Position numbers and translations under genes: made by a program. Shown piece after piece: positions 15,746-25,020 of a stretch of 57,290 nucleotides of DNA. Positions within the stretch are counted from its first letter, which is position 1. Each line of letters starts with the position of its first letter. The notes beneath the pieces are model-generated. The model ran no database searches and was not told the origin of the DNA. It saw only the letters and a program-made list of their open reading frames with translations. Origin of the DNA: Bacteroidota bacterium (lineage in GTDB: Bacteria > Bacteroidota > Bacteroidia > Chitinophagales > LD1); contig JAPLES010000004.1 in NCBI GenBank assembly GCA_026391075.1, positions 1-57,290 of the forward strand, in the 5' to 3' direction.

Positions 15746-17086
15746 CTACTTTTTCCCTTTTGGTTTCTGCCCTCTGGTAAGCGGCTTACCGTATTTCATT
15801 CGCATTTTTGCATCGTGCGGTATCTTCTTATTTACCTTTTTGTTCTTGTCAATTTTTTCATGAAAAGCCGCGCCCGAAGGTCCTTTCGATGGCGCTTTAA
15901 TATTCATATTGGGTTGGTAAACCTTCGGCATTTCATCCATCGTCAGTTTATCTGAAATGAATAAATCTTCGGGCAAACTGAGCACTTCAATTTTCTGATT
16001 CATGAGTGCTTCAATGCTGTCGCGCGATTCATTTTCTTTTGGAGTAACGAAAGTAATAGAGAGTCCTTTCTTATCAGCGCGACCGGTTCTGCCAATGCGG
16101 TGCATGTAATCTTCAGGCACTTCGGGCACATCAAAATTGATAACGTGCGTTACTTCCGAAATGTCAATTCCGCGCGCAACAATATCTGTGGCAATAAGCA
16201 CACGATATTTCCCATCGTGAAATTGTTTTACCGAATTGAAGCGATGATTTTGCGATTTGTTGGAATGGATAACACCGAGTTGCTCAGGAAATTTTCCCGT
16301 TAATTCTTCAAAGAGTTGGTCAGCCAATTTTTTTGTGGCGGTAAATACGAGCACTTTGCTCATCTCTTTTTCATCGGTAAGCAAACGCGTAAGCAAATTC
16401 ACCTTCGTGTAAAAATTAGGAACCTCATAAGCTGTTTGCAAAATATTTGCGAGTGGAGTGCCCGTGGGTGCCGCTTCAATTTTTATCGGCTGATTAAAAA
16501 ACTCGTTAATCAGCGCGCTCACTTCTTCGGTCATGGTGGCACTGAACATAATGTTCTGTCGCTTCAGCGGCAGCAAATCCAAAATCAATTTCAATTGCGA
16601 ACGAAACCCGAGGTCGAGCATTTCATCCACTTCATCAATCACTAATTTTTTAATCGTCTTTAATTTGAGCGCGCCTTTCAATGAAAGATCAATCAGCCGG
16701 CCGGGTGTGGCTACAATAATTTCAACACCCTTCATGACTTCAAAAATTTGAGTGTTGATGTTGGTGCCGCCATAAACTCCTGTTGCCGTTACCGAAATAT
16801 ACTTGCTCAGCTTTTTAATTTCTTCCAGCACTTGCACTACGAGTTCGCGGGTAGGAACCAGAATTAAAATCTGCGTGGTCTTCTCTTTCGAAAATTTCCA
16901 TTGACGAAGACAAGGCAACAAATACGCAAAAGTTTTTCCCGTACCAGTTTGTGCAATGCCCACCACATCTCTGCCGCTCATCACCACCGGAAAAGCTTTG
17001 TGCTGAATAGTAGTGGCTTTGGTGTAGCCCAAATCTTTCAGCGCATTTAAAAGTGGCGTGTTCAAATTCAGTTCGTCAAAATTCAT
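15746..17086 (-). CDS. DEAD-box RNA helicase (RhlE-like)
   Basis: This 446-residue ATP-dependent RNA helicase has the Q motif region FDELNLNTPLLNALKDLGYT, motif I AQTGTGKT, motif Ia PTRELV, a motif II variant DEVD in place of DEAD, motif III SAT and motif VI HRIGRTGR. The C-terminal tail is basic (KMRMKYGKPLTRGQKPKGKK) and probably binds RNA nonspecifically. The Ala-to-Val change in motif II keeps the catalytic acidic residues. Likely roles are ribosome assembly or mRNA turnover. It shares its 3' boundary almost directly with the convergent fatty acid hydroxylase gene. Confidence 0.93.
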   Translation of the reverse strand: MNFDELNLNTPLLNALKDLGYTKATTIQHKAFPVVMSGRDVVGIAQTGTGKTFAYLLPCLRQWKFSKEKTTQILILVPTRELVVQVLEEIKKLSKYISVTATGVYGGTNINTQIFEVMKGVEIIVATPGRLIDLSLKGALKLKTIKKLVIDEVDEMLDLGFRSQLKLILDLLPLKRQNIMFSATMTEEVSALINEFFNQPIKIEAAPTGTPLANILQTAYEVPNFYTKVNLLTRLLTDEKEMSKVLVFTATKKLADQLFEELTGKFPEQLGVIHSNKSQNHRFNSVKQFHDGKYRVLIATDIVARGIDISEVTHVINFDVPEVPEDYMHRIGRTGRADKKGLSITFVTPKENESRDSIEALMNQKIEVLSLPEDLFISDKLTMDEMPKVYQPNMNIKAPSKGPSGAAFHEKIDKNKKVNKKIPHDAKMRMKYGKPLTRGQKPKGKK

Positions 17087-17151
17087 AGCTCGTATTTCGC
17101 GCGAATGTAACCGACATAAGCGAAAAGGCTTTAGATGTTCTTATAGAAAAT

Positions 17152-17189
17152 AAAAAATGCCTTCTGCAATTCTGCAAAAGGCATTTTTT
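17152..17189 (-). terminator. Intrinsic terminator of ppiD (bidirectional)
   Basis: Arms 17152-17163 (AAAAAATGCCTT) and 17178-17189 are perfectly complementary around a 14-nt loop, with T-runs on either strand. It lies 20 bp past the ppiD stop. The loop contains TCTGCA repeats also seen in the terminator at 24970-24999. Confidence 0.8.
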
Positions 17190-17208
17190 ATTTTTTTGAA
17201 ATAGTTTA

Positions 17209-19344
17209 TCAGAAAAATTCTGAGCGGTCGTCAGTTATCGAAGCAAGCTTCTTTTGCACTTCCTGAACACGTGCAGCTTTTTGTTGCAACTGTTGTTTAG
17301 TTTGGTAAGTATAAATACCGTATTCAGTTTGTTTAGCAGGTTCAGTAACGTTCGTTGTTTGCACCACAAACACTCCGCTGTTGCCTTTAATAGCCCCCGA
17401 TAATTTTCCTGCGGCTGTGCTTAGTGCAGTAGCAGTTGCGGTTGGCTCGTAAGTATTATTGAAAGCAGGATTACCAAATGATACCCCTGTTGCTTCCATT
17501 GATGCTTTACCCAATTTTGTAGCTAACTCATCAATGTTTGCTGCTTTCGCATCAGCAATCTTCTTCGCTAAAATTTCAAATTTCTTAGCTGTTTTTACAT
17601 CGGGTGTTATACGGTCACGCACAGCATCTAGATCAGGCAATCCTTTTGATGTAATATTTTCGAGTAAAGCAATAACGTGTTTGCCGCTGGTAGTAAACGG
17701 AGGAGAAACATCTCCCTTCTTGGCATTAAACACCCACTTCACTAACTCGCGAGTAGAGCCAAGTCCTTGCACACTGAACTCATCTTTCTTCAATGCCTGT
17801 ACAGCTTTTACGTTCAGTTTTTTTCCGGTTTCTATAAATTTTTCTGCCTTCTGGTTTTCGCCTGCAAAGGTTGTTGCATTGCCGTAAATATTTCTTTCTG
17901 TTTCAGGGCTTGGAATAATTTCTTTGGTCAAGTAGGACAACAGCACACCAACTTTTGTTGGTCTATCTTCCAATACCTGAATAATGTGAATAGCGTTTTC
18001 GCTCTGCACAGGCACTTTGTAAATTTTGCCTTTTACCGCGCGGAAGAAAATCAAATCGTTGTATGCTTTATCTTTCTCGCCTTGTTTCACCCAGCCCAAA
18101 TCGCCACCGCGCATCTTACTCATTTGGTCATCGGAAAGCATGACGGCTTCCATACCAAAATCTTTTTTCAGCGTATCAATATCGCGCATAATGCTATCCA
18201 CTAATTTGAATTTCACTTGAGCAGCTTCCTGAGAAGTTACGCCTTCAAACGAAATTTTAATATCGCGCACGTGAACCGAATCTGAAATCATTTTGCGGTC
18301 GCTAATTTTTGCGAGTTTGAAACTTTTGCCATCGGCATAAGGACCTACAATTGATTTTACTGGCAGTGAGAAGAAAGAATCTTTCACACTTGCAAAAAGT
18401 TTTTCCTTGTCGTAATACGCTTCATCAAAAGGTGTTTCTGAAAACAGTTTCACAAATAACGAATCGTCAGATGGTTTTGCACCTTTCGCAAAATCAGCAC
18501 GTTTTTCCTCTAAGTCTTTTACAATGCGAGCCGAGTCACCGACAGAAGCTACGATATCAAAAGTTACATACTCCAACTTGCGTGTTTCTTCATCCTGTTT
18601 AAATTTTGCTTCGTTCTCGCTCAAATATTTTTTCAAATCATCATCGCTCACTTTCACATCGGCATCATTCACTTCGCTGTAAGGCAACTGAACATATTTG
18701 AAATTAACTAACCGGCTTTGGTCATTGTAACTCATTTCACCCATCCAAGTTGGAACTGAAAGTGCTTTCGAAATAAGGGTATTGTATTTCTGCTGATATT
18801 GATTTTGTTTCAACAAATTTTCGAAACGCATCCATTGCTTACGCACAGTGCCCGGCTCAACTCCTTGGGGGTCCTGGTCTAAACGCTGCATATACAAACG
18901 AACCTGTGCAGGATCAAACTGGCGAGTTTGAGGATTCTGAAATTGTTGGTCGTTCTTAATATACTGCGAAGCATTTTCACCTGTAGCCAATTCGTTTAAC
19001 TCTTCGGCAGTTACATTAATGCCAAGCGCCTCGTAAAGTTTGTTGAAAATAATTTCGTTCACCATTTCGTTCCAGGTTTGGGTGCGCATGTAGTTGCGTT
19101 GGTCTTCTGCCACAGGCTGACCCTTCATTTGCTCTTCCATGTTCTTCACATTCTCTTCGTATTTTTTGCTGAACTCGGTGTAAAGAATTTTTTCTCCATT
19201 CACTTTGCCCACCGCATCTTTTCTGCCCTTAAGCAAACTGCCTTGCGAGTTAGTGGCATCCATAACAAGGAAGCCAACAATTGAAAGACCAATCAGAAAT
19301 ATCAGCAATCCTGAGCGCTGACGAATTTTACCTATAACTGCCAT
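17209..19344 (-). CDS. Peptidyl-prolyl isomerase/periplasmic chaperone PpiD-like
   Basis: This 711-residue protein has one N-terminal membrane anchor (about 12-29, LLIFLIGLSIVGFLVMDA), a SurA_N-like chaperone region (about 40-250) and a central parvulin-type domain around 345-455 with MSKMRGGDLGWVKQGEKDKA. A second partial parvulin-like or helical region follows to the C-terminus. The topology and size match Bacteroidota PpiD/SurA-type foldases that assist outer-membrane and secreted protein folding from the periplasmic side of the inner membrane. It is monocistronic by appearance, with a terminator after its stop and about 200 bp of spacing to gltA. Confidence 0.88.
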   Translation of the reverse strand: MAVIGKIRQRSGLLIFLIGLSIVGFLVMDATNSQGSLLKGRKDAVGKVNGEKILYTEFSKKYEENVKNMEEQMKGQPVAEDQRNYMRTQTWNEMVNEIIFNKLYEALGINVTAEELNELATGENASQYIKNDQQFQNPQTRQFDPAQVRLYMQRLDQDPQGVEPGTVRKQWMRFENLLKQNQYQQKYNTLISKALSVPTWMGEMSYNDQSRLVNFKYVQLPYSEVNDADVKVSDDDLKKYLSENEAKFKQDEETRKLEYVTFDIVASVGDSARIVKDLEEKRADFAKGAKPSDDSLFVKLFSETPFDEAYYDKEKLFASVKDSFFSLPVKSIVGPYADGKSFKLAKISDRKMISDSVHVRDIKISFEGVTSQEAAQVKFKLVDSIMRDIDTLKKDFGMEAVMLSDDQMSKMRGGDLGWVKQGEKDKAYNDLIFFRAVKGKIYKVPVQSENAIHIIQVLEDRPTKVGVLLSYLTKEIIPSPETERNIYGNATTFAGENQKAEKFIETGKKLNVKAVQALKKDEFSVQGLGSTRELVKWVFNAKKGDVSPPFTTSGKHVIALLENITSKGLPDLDAVRDRITPDVKTAKKFEILAKKIADAKAANIDELATKLGKASMEATGVSFGNPAFNNTYEPTATATALSTAAGKLSGAIKGNSGVFVVQTTNVTEPAKQTEYGIYTYQTKQQLQQKAARVQEVQKKLASITDDRSEFF

Positions 19345-19472
19345 AGTAAGTAGATGTTAGATTTTAGACAATAGACATTAGATGAATTGCAGCTAACGCC
19401 CCTTTTTAAAGGACGGCAAATAAAGCAGAAATACTCGGAATAGGAAAGGGGAAAATTGCCTACTAAAATTAG

Positions 19473-19506
19473 AAAAGGCACTCCTCATTTTTGAAGAATG
19501 CCTTTT
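19473..19506 (-). terminator. Intrinsic terminator downstream of gltA
   Basis: Arms 19473-19486 and 19493-19506 pair over 14 positions with two G-U pairs on one strand. A second small inverted repeat (GCTAATTTGCT/AGCAAATTGGC) lies between it and the gltA stop at about 19518-19544. On the minus strand the stem is followed by a T-containing stretch. Confidence 0.6.
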
Positions 19507-19546
19507 GTATTTCATCTGCTAATTTGCTCATCAGCAAATTGGCTCG

Positions 19547-20833
19547 TTATTTTCTCTCTTTAATTTCTACAAATGGTCTCAAGTTTGGTCCGTTGTAAAT
19601 TTGGCGCGGTCTGCCAATGTCTTCGTTCTTTTCGCGCATTTCTTTCCACTGCGAAATCCATCCAGGCAAACGACCAAGAGCAAATAACACAGTGAACATA
19701 GGCGTAGGGAAACCAAGTGCTTTGTAAATAATTCCCGAGTAGAAATCTACGTTAGGGTAAAGTTTGCGTTCAATAAAGTAAGGGTCGGTCAGCGCCACTT
19801 CTTCTAACTGTTTAGCAATATCAAGCAAGGGGTCATTCACGCCAAGTTTAGCTAAAACATTATCGCAAGATTTTTTGATGATAGTAGCACGCGGGTCAAA
19901 GTTTTTGTAAACGCGGTGACCAAAACCAAACAACAAACGCTTTTTATCTTTTGCTTCTGCCACAACTTTTTTCACATCGCCTTTATCAATGGTTTGAATA
20001 TGCTCTAACATTTCCAGCACTTCCTGATTAGCACCACCGTGGCGTGGTCCCCAAAGTGCCGCAACACCTGCTCCTATAGAGGCATACAAATTAGCATGTG
20101 ATGAACCAACAATTCTAACAGTAGCTGTAGAACAGATTTGTTCATGGTCAGCATGAAGAATTAAAAGTTTGTTCATGGCATCAATCACCACCGGGTCCGG
20201 TGCGTAATCATCTGTTACATTACCGAAAGTCATGCGCAGGAAGTTGGTAACGTAATCGTGTTTATTCTGCGGATAAACCAGCGGATGTCCTTTACCTTTC
20301 TTCTGAATCATAGCGCATATAGTAGGCATCTTCGCCAGCAAACGAATGATAGTAAGGTTTACCTGCTCAGGACTTTTATTTGGATTCAAAGAATCGGGAT
20401 AGAAAGATGAAAGACCAGAAATAAGCGTCATCAACTGTCCCATGGGATGCGAGCCCGAAGGAAACACTTCAAAAACTTTCATTAAATTTTCATGAACGAG
20501 TGTGTGCTGTGTCAAACTACTTTCGAAATCGGTTAGCTGTTTTGCAGTAGGTAGTTCACCATACAAAAGCAAATACGAAACTTCGGTGAAAGTTGCCTTC
20601 TCTGCTAAATCTTCAATGCTATATCCGCGATAACGCAGAATTCCTTTTTCACCATCAAGAAAAGTAATGTTGCTGACTGTGCAGCCGGTGTTTTTATACC
20701 CTTCATCAAAAGTTACAAAACCACTTTGCGCGCGCAACTTCGATATGTCAACTGCTTTTTCATTTTCAGTTCCTGTAATAACAGGATACTCATAATTTTT
20801 TCCATCAAGAGTAAACGTTGCTTTTTCAGACAT
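19547..20833 (-). CDS. gltA: Citrate synthase
   Basis: GltA condenses oxaloacetate with acetyl-CoA in the first step of the TCA cycle. The 428-residue sequence follows the type II (NADH-sensitive-length) bacterial enzyme. It has the N-terminal beta domain with TFDEGYKNTGCTVSNITFLD and LRYRGYSIEDLAE, the catalytic histidine regions ILHADHEQ and FGFGHRVYKNFDPRA, and the substrate-binding WGPRHGGANQEVLEML. The C-terminus VLFALGRLPGWISQWKEMRE and RPRQIYNGP are typical. The ATG at 20833 is unambiguous. It is flanked by terminators and probably transcribed alone. Confidence 0.96.
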   Translation of the reverse strand: MSEKATFTLDGKNYEYPVITGTENEKAVDISKLRAQSGFVTFDEGYKNTGCTVSNITFLDGEKGILRYRGYSIEDLAEKATFTEVSYLLLYGELPTAKQLTDFESSLTQHTLVHENLMKVFEVFPSGSHPMGQLMTLISGLSSFYPDSLNPNKSPEQVNLTIIRLLAKMPTICAMIQKKGKGHPLVYPQNKHDYVTNFLRMTFGNVTDDYAPDPVVIDAMNKLLILHADHEQICSTATVRIVGSSHANLYASIGAGVAALWGPRHGGANQEVLEMLEHIQTIDKGDVKKVVAEAKDKKRLLFGFGHRVYKNFDPRATIIKKSCDNVLAKLGVNDPLLDIAKQLEEVALTDPYFIERKLYPNVDFYSGIIYKALGFPTPMFTVLFALGRLPGWISQWKEMREKNEDIGRPRQIYNGPNLRPFVEIKERK

Positions 20834-20912
20834 GTGGTGGTTAGATTTTTACACTGCGTTTTGCAGGCGCGCCAAAAGTAATAAAAGCGAGAAAAGTTTA
20901 AAGAAGAGCGAA

Positions 20913-21356
20913 TTAAAAATTGAGCGCCAAGCCAAGTTTTCCGTCATCCAAAAATCCAGACTGCACTTCGAGCATGCGCTTTCGCATTTTGAACTCCACT
21001 TTATTACGCGCACCTAAACCAATAAGCACTGCACCCACTGCCACTGCTATTCCTCCACAAGCGTAATAAATGGTTCCTATTTTATTGTTGCGTTGTAAAT
21101 CGCCATCCTTATCGGTACTTTTTTTATACACGTAACCATAAACTTTTGCCCCTTGATAAAACAAATAGCCACTCACTCCAAACAAGCCAACTCCCCCTGC
21201 AATCATGAGATTGCCGCTGTTGTTTAACCGCGCCATACTCAGCGAATCGTAATGTGTAGAAACGCGAGCCGGTTTTTTTATTGAAGCCGAATCTGTTTGA
21301 GCAGAAATATTTTGAAAGAAAATAAAAGAGGAAAGAATTAAAAGAACTGTTCTCAT
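20913..21356 (-). CDS. Exported membrane protein of unknown function
   Basis: This 147-residue protein starts with a signal peptide, MRTVLLILSSFIFFQNISAQ, with probable cleavage after SAQ. Two hydrophobic segments follow: LMIAGGVGLFGVSGYLFYQG (about 51-70) and YYACGGIAVAVGAVLIGLGA (about 97-116). It ends in a beta-like FKMRKRMLEVQSGFLDDGKL segment. I do not recognise a family; small exported proteins of this kind are common in Bacteroidota. It lies 31 bp downstream of dnaJ on the same strand and may be the last gene of the grpE-dnaJ transcript. Confidence 0.68.
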   Translation of the reverse strand: MRTVLLILSSFIFFQNISAQTDSASIKKPARVSTHYDSLSMARLNNSGNLMIAGGVGLFGVSGYLFYQGAKVYGYVYKKSTDKDGDLQRNNKIGTIYYACGGIAVAVGAVLIGLGARNKVEFKMRKRMLEVQSGFLDDGKLGLALNF

Positions 21357-21387
21357 ACTTCAAACATAAAATGATTTATGAAGAAGT

Positions 21388-22557
21388 TTACTCAAACATA
21401 TCTTTCACGCGGTCAAAAAATCCGCGCTCTTGTTTGGCTCCCGGCTTCGGTTTAAAGTTCGGGCTTTCACGAAGTTTTTCTAAAAGTTTTTTCTCTTCTG
21501 CCGATAAATCGCTTGGTGTATAAACGTGAATGAGAATTAACTGGTCGCCTCTTCCGTAACTATTTACCGATGGCAAACCTTTTCCGCTTAAGCGGAAAAT
21601 TTTACCTGCCTGTGTGCCTGCGGGAATTTTAAATTTTGCCTTGCCTTCAATCGTAGGAACTTCTACTTGCGAACCGAGCACGGCATCAATAAAACTGATG
21701 TGCAGATTGTAAATCACATTCTGTCCATCAATCTCCAGTTCAGGATTTTGTTCTACTTCAATTTGAATAATTAAATCGCCAGCTGAGCCACCTTGCTCAC
21801 CTGCATTGCCTTTGCCGCTCATAGAAAGTTGCATTCCATCTTGTACACCAGCGGGAATGTCCACCTGAATAGTTTCTTCTCCATATTCAACTCCAAGTCC
21901 GTTACAGGTTAAACACTTCTTCGTAATCTGCTGACCGCTTCCGTTACACTGATAACAGGTAGAAGTAGTTTGCATTTGTCCGAGAATAGTGTTCTGCACT
22001 TTGCGCACAGTGCCACTTCCTCCGCACACTGTACATTTACCTACCGATGAAGCATCCTTTGCACCACTGCCGTGACAGGTATGACACTCAATATGTTTTT
22101 TAACCTTCAGATTTTTACGTGCACCATTTGCTACTTCTATCAAACTCAACTTAACACGCACGCGCAAATTAGTTCCGCGTTTACCACGCGTTTGCTGACG
22201 ACCTCTTCCACCGCCACCGCCAAAAAAAGTTTCAAATGGGTCGAAACCACCACCACCTCCGCCACCAAAAACATCTCCAAAATTTCGGAAGATGTCTTCC
22301 ATATTTCCACCTTGATAACCTCCTGCGCCTTGATTAACTCCCGCATGACCGTATTGATCGTACTTCGCTTTCTTTTGCGCATCACTCAAAATTTCATAGG
22401 CCTCTGCTGCTTCTTTAAATTTTTCTTCGGCAGCTTTATCACCTTGGTTTCTATCGGGGTGAAATTGCAACGCCACTTTGCGATAAGCTTTCTTAATTTC
22501 TTCCGCAGTAGCAGTTTTTGCAACACCTAAAATTTCGTAGTAATCTCTTTTCGCCAT
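21388..22557 (-). CDS. dnaJ: Chaperone protein DnaJ
   Basis: DnaJ stimulates the ATPase of DnaK and delivers unfolded clients. The 389 residues from the ATG at 22557 comprise the J domain ([20 protein letters not shown], with the HPD motif in [10 protein letters not shown]), a Gly/Phe-rich region (about 75-120) and a zinc-finger domain with four CxxCxG repeats ([32 protein letters not shown]). The C-terminal substrate-binding domains follow. A GTG three codons upstream is less likely as the start. grpE lies upstream on the same strand, but a 125-bp block of inverted repeats separates the two; dnaK is not in the window. Confidence 0.96.
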   Translation of the reverse strand: MAKRDYYEILGVAKTATAEEIKKAYRKVALQFHPDRNQGDKAAEEKFKEAAEAYEILSDAQKKAKYDQYGHAGVNQGAGGYQGGNMEDIFRNFGDVFGGGGGGGFDPFETFFGGGGGRGRQQTRGKRGTNLRVRVKLSLIEVANGARKNLKVKKHIECHTCHGSGAKDASSVGKCTVCGGSGTVRKVQNTILGQMQTTSTCYQCNGSGQQITKKCLTCNGLGVEYGEETIQVDIPAGVQDGMQLSMSGKGNAGEQGGSAGDLIIQIEVEQNPELEIDGQNVIYNLHISFIDAVLGSQVEVPTIEGKAKFKIPAGTQAGKIFRLSGKGLPSVNSYGRGDQLILIHVYTPSDLSAEEKKLLEKLRESPNFKPKPGAKQERGFFDRVKDMFE

Positions 22558-22560
22558 AAT

Positions 22561-22684
22561 AACCACCTCCCCTAAATCCCCTCCGCAGGAGGGGACTTTT
22601 GGTTTGTCTTTTTATTTGTGATTAATCGTTCATTGAATTTTGTATTAAAGCCCTCTCCTTCGGAGAGGGTTGGGAGAGGTGGTT
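22561..22684. repeat. Nested inverted-repeat element between grpE and dnaJ
   Basis: The outer arms are AACCACCTCCCC at 22561-22572 and GGGAGAGGTGGTT at 22672-22684, roughly complementary. Inside are two perfect 8-bp hairpins: 22577-22584 with 22588-22595 (loop GCA) and 22651-22658 with 22662-22669 (loop TTC). CCCCTAAATCCCCT and CCCTCTCC...GGAGAGGG are repeat sequences I associate with Bacteroidota intergenic regions. The right arm overlaps the grpE stop codon. It is G/C-rich beyond its surroundings. Confidence 0.75.
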
Positions 22685-23363
22685 ATTTTCCCACAAACAC
22701 CTTCGCAAATCGAATAATCTTATCGTTCAAAAAATATCCTTTCTCTGCTTCGTCAATTACTTTTCCTTCTTGTTCAGGCGATGGTGCAGGAATTTCAGTA
22801 ATAGCTTCGTGCTCTTCTACATTAAATTCTTTCCCGATGCTCTCCATTGGTTTCAATCCTTTTGAAGAAAGCGTATTCACCAATTTTGTGTGAACCAGAT
22901 TCAATCCTTCTTTCACGGCATTAACATCCGATGAATTTGCCACAGCTTTTTGGGCGCGCTCAAAATCATCCAACACAGGCAACAAATCTTTCACGATATC
23001 TTTTGAAGCAGTTAAGATTAACTCCAATCTTTCTTTTGCCATGCGCTTTTTCGCATTGTCAAAATCGGCATACAGACGAACATATTTATCGCGAAGTTCA
23101 TCAAGTTCTTTTTTCAGTTCTGCAATTTCAACATCCTTGGGGTCAGTTTTTTCTTCTTCAAATTCTGTGTCTTCGGGTTTATTCTTTTTGAAAACATCGT
23201 TCAGAATTTTTTCAGCAGCATCTAAAGTTTTGCCTGCAAAATTTTCGGCTTTGCCTTTTGCATCGGCAGCAAATTCAGTTGCTTTTTCGGTTACCGTGTT
23301 CTTAATCTGTTCAACACGTTCGTTCAGATTCTCTTTGTCAAAATTGTCTTTGTTCCCTTCCAT
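22683..23363 (-). CDS. grpE: Nucleotide exchange factor GrpE
   Basis: GrpE releases ADP from DnaK. The 226-residue protein has a long, charged N-terminal coiled coil (about 1-110; repeated Ala/Lys/Glu heptads such as DAKGKAENFAGKTLDAAEKI). The conserved core follows with YVRLYADFDNAKKRMAKERL, LLPVLDDFERAQKAV and the C-terminal beta-wing region FNVEEHEAITEIPAPSPEQE, then VIDEAEKGYFLNDKIIRFAK. The N-terminal part is longer than in E. coli (197), with extra late-embryogenesis-like repeats. It is followed by dnaJ on the same strand. Confidence 0.94.
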   Translation of the reverse strand: MEGNKDNFDKENLNERVEQIKNTVTEKATEFAADAKGKAENFAGKTLDAAEKILNDVFKKNKPEDTEFEEEKTDPKDVEIAELKKELDELRDKYVRLYADFDNAKKRMAKERLELILTASKDIVKDLLPVLDDFERAQKAVANSSDVNAVKEGLNLVHTKLVNTLSSKGLKPMESIGKEFNVEEHEAITEIPAPSPEQEGKVIDEAEKGYFLNDKIIRFAKVFVGK

Positions 23364-23494
23364 AGTATAAATTTAAGGGGGCGAATATCAATTATTTTGC
23401 CTGATGGCAAGTAGAGGACAAATTGGCGAGTTGAGGCAAAAGTCAAGTGACTTTAGGACAAGGGATGTAAGGGATTTGAAATTATGGCAGACGG

Positions 23495-24802
23495 CTACAC
23501 TCTCTTTATCTGAGCGCCAATAGCATTCAACCGCTCATCAATTCGCTGATAGCCGCGGTCAATTTGTTCGCTGTTGTTGATAGTTGATTTGCCTTCTGCA
23601 CTTAATGCTGCAATGAGTAAGGCAACACCCGCACGTATATCGGGCGAACTCATAGTAATGCCACGAAGTTTATAAGCGCGGTCGATGCCTATAACCGTAG
23701 CGCGATGCGGGTCGCACAAAATAATTTGTGCACCCATATCAATCAGTTTATCTACAAAGAACAAACGGCTCTCGAACATTTTTTGATGAACGAGCACACT
23801 GCCTTTTGCCTGTGTAGCAGTCACAAGGACAATCGAAATTAAATCGGGCGTAAAGAGGGGCCATGGTCCATCGCTAACAGTGAGAATTGAACCATCGATA
23901 AATCGTTGAATTTCGAAATGATCGCGCGCAGGAATATGAATATCATCTCCGCGATATTCCATTTCAATTCCAAGTTTTTCAAAAACCGGAAGAATGTTTC
24001 CAAGCATATCTATACGGCAGTTCTTAATCGTTATTTCGCTTTGTGTCATAGCTGCTAAACCAATGAAACTTCCAATCTCAATCATGTCTGGAAGCATCTT
24101 GTGTTCGGTTCCTCCAAGTGCATCTACGCCTTCTATGTAAAGTAAATTGGAGCCAACGCCTGAAATTTTTGCTCCCATGCGATTAAGCATTTCGCAAAGC
24201 TGTTGCAGATAAGGTTCGCAAGCTGCGTTGAAAATAGTTGTCTTCCCTTTTGCCATTACAGCGGTCATCACAATGTTTGCGGTTCCTGTTACCGAAGGTT
24301 CATCAAGCAAAACATAAGTTCCTTTGAGGTTGCTGGCTTCAACACTGTAAAAAGTTTCGTTGCTATCGTAATTGAATTTTGCTCCTAATTTTTCGAAACC
24401 GAGGAAATGAGTATCCAATCTTCTTCTGCCAATTTTATCGCCACCGGGTTTTGGCAAGTATGCTTTTTTGAAACGCGAAAGCAGCGGACCCATAATCATA
24501 ATGCTTCCGCGAAGCGATGCTCCTTTCTTTTTGTATGTATCTGTTTTCAAAAAGTCCAGGTCAATATTATCTGCCTGAAAAGTGTACGTGTCTTCACTCA
24601 GCTTTTCAACTTTCACTCCAAGGTCTTGCAGAATATCAATGAGTGCCAGCACATCGCGAATTGCCGGAATATTGCTGATGGTTACTTTTTCGGGAGTCAA
24701 CAGAACAGCGCATAGAATTTGCAACGCTTCGTTCTTTGCCCCTTGCGGAGTTATTTCTCCTTTTAGTTTTTTGCCACCGATTACTTCAAAAGAGTTAGAC
24801 AT
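23495..24802 (-). CDS. murA: UDP-N-acetylglucosamine 1-carboxyvinyltransferase MurA (Cys-to-Asp type)
   Basis: MurA transfers enolpyruvate from PEP to UDP-GlcNAc, the first committed step of peptidoglycan synthesis. The 435 residues cover the two-domain fold, with FEVIGGKKLKGEITPQGAKN at the start and LRGSIMIMGPLLSRF ahead of the active loop. The loop reads PKPGGDKIGRRRLDTH. The position of the catalytic cysteine (Cys115 in E. coli) is Asp122, the substitution known to make MurA of Mycobacterium and Chlamydia insensitive to fosfomycin while keeping activity. The late motif PDIRAGVALLIAALSAEGKS is intact. It stands alone on the minus strand between grpE and the lipoprotein gene. Confidence 0.94.
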   Translation of the reverse strand: MSNSFEVIGGKKLKGEITPQGAKNEALQILCAVLLTPEKVTISNIPAIRDVLALIDILQDLGVKVEKLSEDTYTFQADNIDLDFLKTDTYKKKGASLRGSIMIMGPLLSRFKKAYLPKPGGDKIGRRRLDTHFLGFEKLGAKFNYDSNETFYSVEASNLKGTYVLLDEPSVTGTANIVMTAVMAKGKTTIFNAACEPYLQQLCEMLNRMGAKISGVGSNLLYIEGVDALGGTEHKMLPDMIEIGSFIGLAAMTQSEITIKNCRIDMLGNILPVFEKLGIEMEYRGDDIHIPARDHFEIQRFIDGSILTVSDGPWPLFTPDLISIVLVTATQAKGSVLVHQKMFESRLFFVDKLIDMGAQIILCDPHRATVIGIDRAYKLRGITMSSPDIRAGVALLIAALSAEGKSTINNSEQIDRGYQRIDERLNAIGAQIKRV

Positions 24803-24969
24803 GAGATTTGAGTATTGAGTAGTTAGTATTAAGTATTAAGATGAATACAGGGGGCAGACACAATTTTTGTTTCGGAGTAAAACTTCGAAAAAGTTTCAAG
24901 CTTTTAAGAAGTTGCCTCTTAAAGCTAATAACAACAGTTTGTTGAAAGCAATGAATTTGTTCAAATAAA
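24803..24969. other. Gap upstream of murA with short tandem repeats
   Basis: Positions 24803-24845 contain degenerate GTATTGAGTA/GTATTAAGTATTAAG units. The remaining ~120 bp show no open frame of note and presumably carry the murA promoter on the minus strand. Confidence 0.5.
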
Positions 24970-24999
24970 AAAGCCTTCTGCATTTCTGTAGAAGGCTTT
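24970..24999 (-). terminator. Intrinsic terminator of the lipoprotein gene
   Basis: Arms 24970-24982 and 24987-24999 pair over 13 positions with one G-U pair (AAAGCCTTCTGCA core), with A/T-runs on both sides. It lies 21 bp beyond the lipoprotein stop codon. Confidence 0.75.
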
Positions 25000-25020
25000 C
25001 TATTTTTAAAACTCAGTCAA

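Noticed and set aside
17161-24999. GCCTTCTGCA repeats near 17161 and 24972 as a CRISPR-like or mobile repeat
   Set aside because: Both lie inside intrinsic terminator stems with T-runs, and there are only two copies.
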